DNA from: Gammaproteobacteria bacterium | GTDB lineage: Bacteria > Pseudomonadota > Gammaproteobacteria > Coxiellales > Coxiellaceae | Direction: 5' to 3' | NCBI GenBank assembly: GCA_026399315.1 | Contig: JAPLRF010000026.1 | Location: 1-64,000 of the forward strand | DNA length: 64,000 nucleotides | Part shown: in pieces, positions 18,259-26,821 of the stretch | How the letters are laid out: each line of letters begins with the position of its first letter | Numbering within the stretch: position 1 is the stretch's first letter | Made by a program: the position numbers and the translations under genes | The notes under the pieces: model-generated | The model's input: the letters and a program-made list of their open reading frames with translations, nothing else | Databases searched by the model: none | Told to the model about the DNA's origin: nothing

Positions 18259-19533
18259 ATGACAGAAAAAATCCAAGCTATTCGCGGCATGCATGATATT
18301 TTGCCGCAGGAAATGCCGTATTGGCAGCAAATTGAAAACACTTGTCGTTCCGTGGTTTCGCAATATGCGTATCGTGAAATTCGTTTCCCTTTGCTTGAGC
18401 AAACAAAATTATTTAAACGCGGCATTGGCGATGCAACCGATGTGGTTGAAAAAGAAATGTATACCTTTGAAGACCGCAATGGCGACAGTTTATCACTTAG
18501 GCCCGAGGGAACGGCAAGTTGCGTTCGCGCGGGTGTTGAACATGGTTTGCTTTACAATCAAATCCAACGTTTGTGGTACATGGGGCCGATGTTTCGACAT
18601 GAGCGTCCACAAAAAGGGCGTCAACGTCAATTTCATCAATTGGGTGTTGAAGCATTTGGATTAGCAGGCCCTGATGTTGATGCAGAAACAATTTTGTTAT
18701 CAAAGCGCATATTAGACCGCTTAAAATTATCGGATGACGTTACCTTAGAGATTAATACGCTAGGTACTTTTTCGCAGCGCGAAAATTACAAAATCGAATT
18801 GGTAAAATATTTAGAAGCACATCAAAATCTGTTAGACGAAGATTCACAACGCCGATTAACGACAAACCCACTGCGTATTTTAGATTCTAAAAATCCTGAA
18901 ATGAAATCATTGATTGAAGGTGCGCCGAAATTAATTGATTTTATTGAAGGTGATTCTAAAAAACATTTTGATCAATTGTGTGAATTATTAAAAGCAGAAA
19001 ATATTGCATTTCGCATTAATCCGAAATTGGTTCGCGGATTAGATTATTATTGTTTGACGGTGTTTGAATGGGTAACCAACAATCTCGGCGCGCAAGGAAC
19101 GGTTTGCGCGGGCGGCCGTTACGACGGATTGGTTGAGTTGCTGGGTGGAAAAGCAACGCCGGCTGTTGGTTTTGCAATGGGTTTGGAGCGCATTACCTTA
19201 TTATTACAGGCCAAGCAAACATTAACAAATACGCCTGATTTTTACGTTGTTTCTGATAACAACCAGGCCGCTTTTTCGCTGTGTGAAAAAATCCGAAATC
19301 AATTTGATGCTATAAAAATTGAAATGAATTGTGACAAAGCGAGTTTTGGTTCGCAATTTAAGCGTGCAAATAAGAGCGGTGCGAAATACGCCTTGATTTT
19401 AGGGGAAAAAGAAATTGCGAATAATTCAGTTACCTTGAAAGATTTGCGTGACAATGCGGATCAAAAAACGATGACGCTCGAGGAATTTCTTAGGATGAAT
19501 GGAAGCGGAAGCGATAGCGACCGCGTAATTTGA
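18259..19533 (+). CDS. hisS: Histidyl-tRNA synthetase
   Basis: Class II aminoacyl-tRNA synthetase of 424 residues. Motif 1 is in the N-terminal region ([10 protein letters not shown] start), motif 2 shows [16 protein letters not shown], the histidine motifs LVRGLDYY and GGRYDGLVE are present, and motif 3 is [10 protein letters not shown]-terminal anticodon-binding domain follows. The last about 13 residues (after EEFLRMN) are Gly/Ser/Asp-rich and are encoded by a dispersed ATGGAAGCG-type repeat, so they appear to be an acquired extension. ispG, normally just upstream, is absent. Confidence 0.95.
   Translation: MTEKIQAIRGMHDILPQEMPYWQQIENTCRSVVSQYAYREIRFPLLEQTKLFKRGIGDATDVVEKEMYTFEDRNGDSLSLRPEGTASCVRAGVEHGLLYNQIQRLWYMGPMFRHERPQKGRQRQFHQLGVEAFGLAGPDVDAETILLSKRILDRLKLSDDVTLEINTLGTFSQRENYKIELVKYLEAHQNLLDEDSQRRLTTNPLRILDSKNPEMKSLIEGAPKLIDFIEGDSKKHFDQLCELLKAENIAFRINPKLVRGLDYYCLTVFEWVTNNLGAQGTVCAGGRYDGLVELLGGKATPAVGFAMGLERITLLLQAKQTLTNTPDFYVVSDNNQAAFSLCEKIRNQFDAIKIEMNCDKASFGSQFKRANKSGAKYALILGEKEIANNSVTLKDLRDNADQKTMTLEEFLRMNGSGSDSDRVI
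19497..19530. repeat. ATGGAAGC-type repeat fragment inside the hisS 3' end
   Basis: GAATGGAAGCG followed by AGCGACCGCG resembles the palindrome arm of repeat copy C near 9680-9705 (AATGGAAGCGAGACCAGCGACCGCG). It lies in frame at the end of hisS and supplies the last codons before the stop. Confidence 0.55.
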
Positions 19534-19552
19534 ATAACAGAGAGAGTTTTAT

Positions 19553-20176
19553 ATGCTAGACGGTTACGTTTCAGAAAAAGAACAAATCGAATCAATTCGG
19601 AAATGGTGGCGTGCGAACGGGAAGTTTTTAATCATCGCGATTATCCTTGGCTTGGGAATTGGCTTTGCTTTCCGTTATTGGCATACCCTTAAAATTCGCC
19701 GTGAAACGCAAGCGTCCGCAATTTATCAATCTGTGTTGGATGCAGACACGCAAAATAAAATCACAACAGCGCAAGGCGGTGCGGAAATTTTAATAAAAGA
19801 ATTCTCGAGTTCACCCTATGCAGCATTAGGCGCATTATTGTTTGCGAAAGAAGCGGTAGCGCAAAATAATTTACCAGCCGCACTGGTGAAATTGCAATGG
19901 GTGATTGATCATGCCGATCAAAAACGATTACAGCAAATTGCGCGTTTGAATTCTGCGCGTATTTTATTATCGCAAGGAAAAGCGGCGGATGCGTTAGCGC
20001 AATTAAAAACTGTCAATGATAAAAGCTTTATGCCTGCGATTGATTGGGTGAAGGGCGATATTTACAAACAAGAAGGCAATGCGGCAAAAGCAACAGAGCA
20101 TTATACAAAAGCCAAAACAGCGTTAATGGGATTTGACGCAGCCGAGGCATTGTTGACTCAGCAATTGGCGAATTAA
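19553..20176 (+). CDS. yfgM: YfgM-like TPR protein, SecYEG ancillary subunit
   Basis: A 207-residue inner-membrane protein: a short cytoplasmic N-terminus with ESIRKWWRANGK, one membrane helix (about 25-43), then periplasmic tetratricopeptide helices. YfgM works with PpiD at the Sec translocon. The position directly after hisS is the conserved one. bamB, which normally follows, is missing; the next plus-strand gene is der. Confidence 0.9.
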   Translation: MLDGYVSEKEQIESIRKWWRANGKFLIIAIILGLGIGFAFRYWHTLKIRRETQASAIYQSVLDADTQNKITTAQGGAEILIKEFSSSPYAALGALLFAKEAVAQNNLPAALVKLQWVIDHADQKRLQQIARLNSARILLSQGKAADALAQLKTVNDKSFMPAIDWVKGDIYKQEGNAAKATEHYTKAKTALMGFDAAEALLTQQLAN

Positions 20177-20185
20177 AATATTACT

Positions 20186-20593
20186 TTAATTTTTTAAAAT
20201 TTCTTTTATGAATACTTCAAAATCAGTTAAATGTGATTTTATTATGCTGATGACGATATTGACATTGAGTTTTTGATATTCGTGTACGGCAATATTTCTA
20301 AAACCAATAATTTTTCGCATTTTTGTTTGCGTGTCTTCTGAGATAATTTTTTTTTCAAATAAAAATAAAAATAAATCTTTTGTTTCTTTAGGCGCGCCTA
20401 ATTTTTTAATTCTAACGATATGTGCTGCCATGTCGATTGTTGCTTGTGCAGCACGTTCTAAATTTAAAATGATGGCATCTTGTTTTGTTTGATTTGACAG
20501 AAAATTCTCTGATGAGTCGTCGTATTCTTCACGCACGCGCTTTAAACATTTCGCAATCGTTCCCGCTTTATTGATAATAATCTCATCCTGCAT
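20186..20593 (-). CDS. hepT: HEPN-domain toxin (HepT-like)
   Basis: A 135-residue all-helical protein with the HEPN ribonuclease signature R-x4-6-H: RNIAVHEY (R99, N100, H104, Y106), intact. HepT toxins are RNases held in check by a cognate nucleotidyltransferase that modifies the HEPN tyrosine. The partner gene at 20603 is 9 bases upstream in the same operon, with the antitoxin first. The pair is inserted, in reverse orientation, where bamB is expected between yfgM and der. Confidence 0.88.
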   Translation of the reverse strand: MQDEIIINKAGTIAKCLKRVREEYDDSSENFLSNQTKQDAIILNLERAAQATIDMAAHIVRIKKLGAPKETKDLFLFLFEKKIISEDTQTKMRKIIGFRNIAVHEYQKLNVNIVISIIKSHLTDFEVFIKEILKN

Positions 20594-20602
20594 AATAATT
20601 CC

Positions 20603-20998
20603 TTAAAAAAAATCGCTGTAATGCTTTAGAATTTCGTGTCGGTCATCATTTAATTGCAAATACTTCGTATAGGCTAAATCCAAATAATGATCAAAATTGC
20701 CTTCTTGAAAAATGACTTCACCTGTTGAGACAATGATAAATCGAAATACATCATCAATTTTTTTTATATCAACAAGATCGATTGATTTAACATTCATTAT
20801 CGCGGCCAGTTCTTGCGAGATGTCCCACCAGAGTGAAAACGGTTCAATTTCTTCATCTGCCATAAAGGCTAAATCAATGTCACTTTGTGGCGTTGCGTCA
20901 CCACTTGCGTAACTACCGTACAAAATGAGTAAGCGCAATTTCATTTTGCTTTGCAAAAATGAAATAATTTTTTGTATCTCGTTGTTTTTTAAGCGCAT
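20603..20998 (-). CDS. mntA: MNT-domain nucleotidyltransferase antitoxin (MntA-like)
   Basis: A 131-residue minimal nucleotidyltransferase. The catalytic signature is complete: LYGSYASG (G28-S29) followed by SDIDLAF (D40 and D42). In HEPN/MNT systems this enzyme AMPylates the HEPN toxin to neutralise it. It is first in the two-gene minus-strand operon with the HEPN gene at 20186. The pair could serve phage defence or plasmid/chromosome stabilisation. Confidence 0.88.
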   Translation of the reverse strand: MRLKNNEIQKIISFLQSKMKLRLLILYGSYASGDATPQSDIDLAFMADEEIEPFSLWWDISQELAAIMNVKSIDLVDIKKIDDVFRFIIVSTGEVIFQEGNFDHYLDLAYTKYLQLNDDRHEILKHYSDFF

Positions 20999-21071
20999 AA
21001 TAGTAACATTGATTTCATGATGGTTTAACCGTATATTGGCAACCTAAATCATAACATGCCTGCTTAAATCT

Positions 21072-22424
21072 ATGCTACCAGTCCTCACTATCGTTGGCCG
21101 ACCCAATGTCGGAAAATCTACTTTATTCAATCGCATAACCCGTACGCGCGACGCGATCGTTGGTGATACGCCAGGTATTACTCGTGACAGACAATATGGC
21201 GAAGGGCGTTGCGGCAATCATTCATTCCTGATTGTTGATACTGGCGGTATTGCGGAACCAGATGACGCGGTGATGGCTGAACTCACTGAACAGCAAGTGG
21301 CGCAAGCCATTAAAGATGCGGATGTGATTTTATTCGTAGTGGACGCCAAAGCTGGCGTTGCAACAGGTGATTGGGAAGTGGCGCGTCAATTGCGTTTACA
21401 CACACAGAAGCCCGTTGTCTTGGTGGTGAATAAAGCAGATCGTCAAGATCGCCCTGAAGTGGTCTGCGCTGAATTTTATGCGCTCGGCTTGAAAAATGTA
21501 CATGTGATTTCATCTAACAGCGGTTTTGGCGTTGATGCGATGCTCACTGCTGTTTTATCTTCCTTTCCAGAAACAGAAGTTGAAAAAGAAACAGAAGAAA
21601 ATGCACGCACTCGCATTGCCGTTTTGGGCAGACCGAATGTCGGCAAATCAACTTTAATTAATCGTATTTTTGGTGAAGACCGCGTGATTGTTTTGGACCG
21701 TGCTGGCACAACACGTGACACCATTGAAATTCCCTATGAACGCAACGGTAAAAAATATACTTTAATTGATACAGCGGGCATTCGCCGTCGTGGAAAAGTA
21801 ACTGAAGGTATCGAAATTTTTTCCGTCATTAAAGCCATGCAGGCGATGAAGCAAGCTCATGTGGTTGTGTTGGTCGTTGATGCGCGTGACGGATTATCCG
21901 ATCAAGACATGCGATTGATGGGATTGATTATGGAAACAGGCAATGCGCTTGTTTTGGCCTTTAATAAATGGGATGGCATGAGTGAAGAAGACCGCGAAGC
22001 GTTTAAGCGTGCGGTTGATCGTCGTTTGCCTTTTGCCAATTTTGCCCGTCGTTATTATATTTCAGCAATGCATGGAACAGGTGTGGGGCAATTATATGAT
22101 GCGATTGATGAAACACAGGAAGCACTCGCGCAAGATTTTGCAACGCATAAAATAACCAAAATATTAATGCAAGCAACGGAAGATCATCAGCCGCCGTTAG
22201 TGCAAGGGCGCAGAGTAAAATTGCGTTACGCGCATGTGGGTTCAAAGCGCCCATTGGTGTTTGTAATACACGGAAAGCAGGTGGATAAATTGCCGGGCTC
22301 CTATAAACAATATTTAATTAATTATTATCGCGATAAATTAAAATTGGTTGGTATTCCTTTAATTGTTAAATTTATTAATGATGATAACCCGTATGTGGAT
22401 AACGGTGCGCCAGAAAAGCAATAA
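21072..22424 (+). CDS. der: Ribosome-assembly GTPase Der (EngA)
   Basis: Tandem-GTPase factor needed for 50S ribosome assembly. Two G domains are visible, each with a P-loop GRPNVGKST (about residues 8-16 and near 183-191), DTPG/DTAG switches and NKxD (NKAD, NKWD), followed by the KH-like C-terminal domain. At 450 residues it is a standard length. The cluster ends here. A convergent ankyrin-like gene begins 16 bases after the stop. Confidence 0.97.
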   Translation: MLPVLTIVGRPNVGKSTLFNRITRTRDAIVGDTPGITRDRQYGEGRCGNHSFLIVDTGGIAEPDDAVMAELTEQQVAQAIKDADVILFVVDAKAGVATGDWEVARQLRLHTQKPVVLVVNKADRQDRPEVVCAEFYALGLKNVHVISSNSGFGVDAMLTAVLSSFPETEVEKETEENARTRIAVLGRPNVGKSTLINRIFGEDRVIVLDRAGTTRDTIEIPYERNGKKYTLIDTAGIRRRGKVTEGIEIFSVIKAMQAMKQAHVVVLVVDARDGLSDQDMRLMGLIMETGNALVLAFNKWDGMSEEDREAFKRAVDRRLPFANFARRYYISAMHGTGVGQLYDAIDETQEALAQDFATHKITKILMQATEDHQPPLVQGRRVKLRYAHVGSKRPLVFVIHGKQVDKLPGSYKQYLINYYRDKLKLVGIPLIVKFINDDNPYVDNGAPEKQ

Positions 22425-22440
22425 ATAATAACCACCTGGT

Positions 22441-24027
22441 TTATGGGCTAGGTTGTTTATAGTTTAACGCACTCGTTGCTTCTTCATCAGGGGGTTTTGG
22501 TGCTTGTATTATTGAGCTCAGCGCTTGGTGATGCGGTTTAACGGAGTGAGTTTCAGTTTGTTCTTCTTTTCTTGCAGTCAAACAACCGTCAATTTTTGTT
22601 TTTAGCGCTTCCGGCATATCAGTCATTCCTTTTATTTTTTCTAAACTCCTATTATTAGGCTTGTTGTCATCCGTCATTGCTAACATTCTTTCAACGACTT
22701 CCCATTTTTTTCCGGTAGCGGCGACCATAATAACATCACTTGTTACAAAGGCGTCTGGTGCAAGTGAGGTGAGCACTGACTTAGGGTCAAACTTAATCTT
22801 GCAAATAGCATTAACCATTTCAATGTCCCCCGCTTTTGCGGCATGGTGTAATGCAGAGTTGATGGGTATTGAAAAAGAGCCTTTTTCTGTTCCCATTGGG
22901 CCAACTGGGATAGCGTGAGGAAATGGTTTTGTTAACAGCGCTTCCACTTGATCAATAATCAAAGGCAATCGTTTATGGTTAATAGCGTCAATAAACATGG
23001 CTTTTAAATCATCTGTATTGATGTCGACCTTCTTATCTGCAATGTCGAATAAATGTTTGATGACGGAATCAGGTTGTTTTGTTGTAAGTGCTTTGTTGAT
23101 AACGTCATACAATTCTCGGCCACTCATGTTGCCGAAATTTGTTTTGTCAATTAGGGCGTTAAGCTTTTCTTCGGTTGCACCGTCTCTAATGGCGTGTAAT
23201 ATGGTATCTGCATGTCTTAAATTCTCATTTTGCTTTTGATGTTTACGTGCAGGCGTCTTGTCTTCGTTACTTTCTTCACGTTTTCTTTTCATTCCTTGTT
23301 GAGGCGAGGGTGTTTTAGTGTCAGTGGTTTTATTTTCTGCTCTCCATCCTTGTTTATCCGAAGCCGATTGAACAATTTCTTCCGCTGGTTTTTCTTTTAT
23401 TTTTAAAGGCGCTGTTCGTTGCGCTGCAGGTGTGCTCATTGCTTTGGCTGCATTTTCAGCATATTGAATGGCTTGTTCTGCAACAGCAACTGTCATTAAT
23501 GCATTTTCATGTATTTTGCGTGCGGGATGATTGGAATTGAAACGACAAATCAAAAATAACATTATTTTTGTTTTCGGGCTGGTTAGTTCTTTTTTTATTT
23601 TTTGGATATTTTTTTTCGCAGCTTGAATTTCTTCTGATGGTGATACATTTTCAGTTGTCGCTATTTTGTAAAGTGATTCAGATGCTTTACGCATTGGTTC
23701 AATAAAAGCTTGGGTAATATCACTGGGAACAGGCAGTTGTTGTAAAATGTTTGCTGTTGTATTAATGGCGGTAGCGGCGGTGAGTGTGCTTAATCGTGCT
23801 ACTGCAACAGCAGATTGTGGATCGTCAGCTTGAAAAGTAACTTCACGCTTATTTTCATTGAATTCAACTACCGGGGTATTATTCTTATTTGTTGGTATAA
23901 AACCTTCTTTAGCCAAATAATCGTATGCGTCTTTTGTGCTGTTGGTGATGAGCTCAATGTCAGGCAGTTGAACCTGAACAGTTGTTTTTGTTGGTGTTTG
24001 CCTTACTTTTTCCACCCATTTCCGCAT
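22441..24027 (-). CDS. Ankyrin-like protein with bipartite NLS signature, candidate effector
   Basis: A 528-residue soluble protein without a signal peptide; the start is ATG at 24027 after an AGGTGA site. The first about 210 residues are helical and unassigned. A charged, disordered linker follows with KRKR (247-250), ten residues, then RKHQK (261-265), a textbook bipartite nuclear-localisation pattern. The C-terminal half contains ankyrin-like repeats, clearest at about 390-430 (ALHHAAKAGDIEMVNAI). The tail is Pro/Glu-rich. In Legionellales such proteins are often Dot/Icm effectors; that is inference, as no secretion assay or homologue search was possible. Confidence 0.7.
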   Translation of the reverse strand: MRKWVEKVRQTPTKTTVQVQLPDIELITNSTKDAYDYLAKEGFIPTNKNNTPVVEFNENKREVTFQADDPQSAVAVARLSTLTAATAINTTANILQQLPVPSDITQAFIEPMRKASESLYKIATTENVSPSEEIQAAKKNIQKIKKELTSPKTKIMLFLICRFNSNHPARKIHENALMTVAVAEQAIQYAENAAKAMSTPAAQRTAPLKIKEKPAEEIVQSASDKQGWRAENKTTDTKTPSPQQGMKRKREESNEDKTPARKHQKQNENLRHADTILHAIRDGATEEKLNALIDKTNFGNMSGRELYDVINKALTTKQPDSVIKHLFDIADKKVDINTDDLKAMFIDAINHKRLPLIIDQVEALLTKPFPHAIPVGPMGTEKGSFSIPINSALHHAAKAGDIEMVNAICKIKFDPKSVLTSLAPDAFVTSDVIMVAATGKKWEVVERMLAMTDDNKPNNRSLEKIKGMTDMPEALKTKIDGCLTARKEEQTETHSVKPHHQALSSIIQAPKPPDEEATSALNYKQPSP

Positions 24028-24115
24028 AAATCACCTGTTTATTTTGATAATCACGGGTAAAGTATAGACTAGTTTTAGGAATTTAATTATGTTGATTTAT
24101 CATGAGGTTGCCTGA

Positions 24116-24152
24116 GTTCGAGTGACGCGCTCGCTTCCATGCGCGCACAACA
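24116..24152. repeat. ATGGAAGC-type dispersed repeat
   Basis: On the minus strand this reads GCGCGCATGGAAGCGAGCGCG. It shares the ATGGAAGC core with repeats at 9680, 19497, 43750 and 57770-57862. It separates the deformylase and ankyrin-like genes. Confidence 0.5.
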
Positions 24153-24162
24153 TTGTCATCCT

Positions 24163-24726
24163 TTAATCATGACTACAATGCTCACCATGCACGTGATGAT
24201 GATGTTCTTCTTCCTGCGGTAGTCGACTTAATTTCTCAATTCTTTTTTTAATACGATCTCGCTTTAGGTGCGACAAATACTCAACAAATACTTTACCATT
24301 TAAGTGATCTAATTCATGTTGAATGCATTTCGCCATAAAGCCATCGGCCTCAAAATTTAATTCTTTGCCGAAACGGTCTTGCGCTTTTATTTTTATTTTT
24401 GCAGCGCGCGTCACTTTTTCGTAAGCGCTGCCGCCGACAGACATGCAGCCTTCGGGTGATGTTTCTTCACCTTCTTTTTCAGTGATAACGGCATTGACCA
24501 AACATAAGGGCTTATTTTTTTCACTTGAAAAATCAATGACAGTAATATGTTTTGGTTTTTTAAAATCTAATTGTGTGCAAGCCAATGCTGCGCAATTTTC
24601 TGTTCCGTAATGCGTTTCAAACATGTCGTCGATCATTTTTTGTGTTTCAGCGCCGAAATCAGTCACGTTTTCGCCTTTTGCTTTTAAGCGGATGTCGGGA
24701 TATTGTAAAATTCTAATCATTGTCAT
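24163..24726 (-). CDS. Peptide deformylase paralogue with altered motif 1
   Basis: A 187-residue deformylase-fold protein. Motif 2 (EGCMS) and motif 3 (QHELDH) supply the metal ligands Cys and two His and the catalytic Glu. Motif 1, normally GxGLAAxQ, reads CAALACTQ (45-52): the glutamine is kept but both glycines are lost. The C-terminus is a histidine-rich tail (EEEHHHHVHGEHCSHD) that could bind metal. The neighbours are not fmt or other translation genes, so this is likely a second, specialised deformylase. The start at 24726 or 24720 is uncertain. Confidence 0.85.
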   Translation of the reverse strand: MTMIRILQYPDIRLKAKGENVTDFGAETQKMIDDMFETHYGTENCAALACTQLDFKKPKHITVIDFSSEKNKPLCLVNAVITEKEGEETSPEGCMSVGGSAYEKVTRAAKIKIKAQDRFGKELNFEADGFMAKCIQHELDHLNGKVFVEYLSHLKRDRIKKRIEKLSRLPQEEEHHHHVHGEHCSHD

Positions 24727-24743
24727 AAAAAAGCGCTCGTCTT

Positions 24744-24885
24744 AATCTGAATCTTGGAGAATTTTTAGCTTTGAGGTGAGATTGAATGATAATTTATTGA
24801 GAAAACCGGAGTTGACACGTAGTCAATGAGGATTTTCGATAAAAATTATCATTCAATATCGCCCAAAGATGAAAATTCCCTGCTC
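24744..24885. repeat. 140-bp palindromic MITE-like repeat, copy 1
   Basis: Perfect 15-bp inverted arms (24781-24795 with 24843-24857) lie inside longer imperfect arms (AGAATTTTTAGCTTTGAGG against CCAAAGATGAAAATTCC), with a TTGAC/GTCAA hairpin at the centre. A near-identical copy in the opposite orientation is at 28541-28678. No coding content. It separates tRNA-Leu from the deformylase gene. Confidence 0.85.
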
Positions 24886-24899
24886 TTAGCTGGAAAACT

Positions 24900-24983
24900 T
24901 ACCGAGGAGAGGACTCGAACCTCCATGGGGTTACCCCCACAAACACCTGAAGCTTGCGTGTCTACCAATTCCACCACCCCGGC
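24900..24983 (-). tRNA. tRNA-Leu, anticodon CAG
   Basis: Read on the minus strand from 24983: acceptor GCCGGGG pairing with CCTCGGT, a D-arm with GGTAGACACGC, anticodon stem-loop CAAGC-TTCAGGT-GTTTG giving anticodon CAG, a long class II variable arm (GGGGGTAACCCC), and T-loop TTCGAGT. It closely resembles known gammaproteobacterial tRNA-Leu(CAG). The 3' CCA is not encoded. Confidence 0.95.
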
Positions 24984-24999
24984 ATAAAGTAGGGCAATT

Positions 25000-25332
25000 C
25001 TACGCCGGTTGAATTAACGCTTCAACCATTCTAGCGCAAATTAAGTCATTTTTAGTAACACCGCCGGCTTCATGCGTTTGATACTGTACGATGACGCGAT
25101 TGTAGCTGACCTGTAAATCAGGATGATGCTTTTCTTGATGCGCAATCCAGGCAACAGCGTTCACAAAGGCTATCACTTGATAATATCCCTTGAATACAAA
25201 TGTTTTCTCAATTAATTTTTTCTCTGTATTATGCGACCAATCGTTTAATTTTGTTAACTCAGCATTCAATTGTGCGTCTGATAATAATGGCATGCCGATA
25301 TGGCAGCTTTCGCAGTGTTCGTGTTCAGTCAT
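25000..25332 (-). CDS. phhB: Pterin-4a-carbinolamine dehydratase
   Basis: Recycles the pterin cofactor oxidised by phenylalanine hydroxylase. The 110-residue protein has the family core: a block with LNDWS, then NAVAWIAHQEKHHPDLQVSY, whose EKHHPD histidines form the active site, then THEAGGVTKNDL. It lies 65 bases after phhA on the same strand, a common pairing. The N-terminus has an extra CxxC (CESC). Confidence 0.95.
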   Translation of the reverse strand: MTEHEHCESCHIGMPLLSDAQLNAELTKLNDWSHNTEKKLIEKTFVFKGYYQVIAFVNAVAWIAHQEKHHPDLQVSYNRVIVQYQTHEAGGVTKNDLICARMVEALIQPA

Positions 25333-25397
25333 AAAAGTCTCCTTAAATTAGCACAGAAACGCGCCCGGCAGGGTGCGTGTGACCCTCGCAAAAAACA

Positions 25398-26168
25398 TCA
25401 GCAATTGATGAAAGTCTTTTGCACATCACCCTCATCAATGTCTTTTAATTGCATTAACAACGCATCTGATTGCAATTCAAATAATTGTTCTAAATTATTT
25501 AAAATAAAATAATTGGGTTGAATGGATTGATAATCATAATCTGTTCGCAATACTTTATTAATATCGAAAGGATAACGTTGCGGCTTGTCAGATTCCAAAG
25601 AAAATAATGTTTCGGCATAGGATGATAAAATACCGCCGCCCAAAATGCGCAAGCCGCCTTTATTGTTAATTAATCCAAATTCAATGGTGTACCAAAATAA
25701 GCGACTTAATATTTTTCGTTTTTTAGGGCTGCATTCCAGCGCCATTGCGCCATACCATGCCATAAAGTCAGCATACAAAGGATTTAACAACAAAGGACCA
25801 TGACCAAATAACTCATGAAACACATCGGGTTGTTGCAAATAATCTAATTCCTCGGGAGTGCGAATAAAATTCGCAACGGGAAATTGTCTGTTTTTCAACA
25901 TTGTAAAAAATGCTGAAATTAAAACGGTACCATGAACGGGAATCATTTCCCAGTTTGTTTTTTTTAATATTTTATTCACGTCTGATAATTGTGGAACTGT
26001 GTCTTGCGGTAATTTTAATGCAGCCAATCCATCGAGATATTGATCGCAAGCGCGATTTTTCACGGCCTCATTTTGTCGTGTAATTAAGGTGTGCCAGGTT
26101 TTATTTTCTGTGTCTGACCAATGGATTAAGCCATTTTTATCGGGCCATTTTGCAGTGTAGCTTGTCAT
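25398..26168 (-). CDS. phhA: Phenylalanine 4-hydroxylase
   Basis: Iron- and pterin-dependent enzyme converting phenylalanine to tyrosine. The 256-residue protein is the catalytic domain only, as usual in bacteria. Iron ligands are H118 and H123 (FHELFGH) and E163 (YTIEFGL). Its ATG overlaps the ung stop by four bases (ATGA), so translation is coupled. In Legionella this enzyme feeds tyrosine supply and pyomelanin formation (family knowledge). Confidence 0.96.
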   Translation of the reverse strand: MTSYTAKWPDKNGLIHWSDTENKTWHTLITRQNEAVKNRACDQYLDGLAALKLPQDTVPQLSDVNKILKKTNWEMIPVHGTVLISAFFTMLKNRQFPVANFIRTPEELDYLQQPDVFHELFGHGPLLLNPLYADFMAWYGAMALECSPKKRKILSRLFWYTIEFGLINNKGGLRILGGGILSSYAETLFSLESDKPQRYPFDINKVLRTDYDYQSIQPNYFILNNLEQLFELQSDALLMQLKDIDEGDVQKTFINC

Positions 26169-26821
26169 TCAAGACCCCAATTAATCGGCGTCCTGCCTGA
26201 TTCAATTAATAATTTATTCACTTTTGAGAAATGACCGCAGCCAGAAAACCCGCGATAAACAGATAAAGGGGAAGGATGCGGTGCCATTAATATGATATGT
26301 TTATTTTGATCGATCAAGGCCGCTTTTTTCTGCGCATACGATCCCCACAATAAATAAATTATTTTCTCGGGGTGGTGATTGATTTGTTGGATTACGTTGT
26401 CGGTAAATTGCTGCCAGCCGATGTTCGCATGCGAACCAGGCCTATTTTCCTCAACAGTTAAAACAGAATTTAATAATAAAACACCTTGATTCGCCCAATT
26501 TTGAAGGCATCCGTGTTTCGGCATGGGAATATTTAAATCGTTATTTAATTCTTTAAAAATATTCATTAAAGAAGGGGGCGGTTTAATGCCTTCAGGAACG
26601 GAGAAAGACAATCCGTGGGCTTGTGAGGGATTGTGGTAAGGATCTTGACCGATGATAACGACCTTCAAATCTGCAAAAGGGGTGCAGTCAATGGCATTGA
26701 AAATGCTATTTGATGCAGGATAAATTGTTTTTCCCGCTGCGCGTTCTTGTTCTAAAAATTGCAAAATAGAAGCGAAATAGGGCCGCTGTTGTTCTTGTGA
26801 AAGAAAAGTAGCCCAATGCAT
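26165..26821 (-). CDS. ung: Uracil-DNA glycosylase
   Basis: Removes uracil from DNA. The 218-residue family 1 enzyme shows the water-activating motif GQDPYHN (D60), a later LLWGSYAQ and the HPSPLSVYRGF loop with the catalytic histidine near residue 183. It shares one base with the rlpA stop and four with phhA, forming a tight rlpA-ung-phhA unit, probably followed by phhB. Confidence 0.97.
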   Translation of the reverse strand: MHWATFLSQEQQRPYFASILQFLEQERAAGKTIYPASNSIFNAIDCTPFADLKVVIIGQDPYHNPSQAHGLSFSVPEGIKPPPSLMNIFKELNNDLNIPMPKHGCLQNWANQGVLLLNSVLTVEENRPGSHANIGWQQFTDNVIQQINHHPEKIIYLLWGSYAQKKAALIDQNKHIILMAPHPSPLSVYRGFSGCGHFSKVNKLLIESGRTPINWGLE

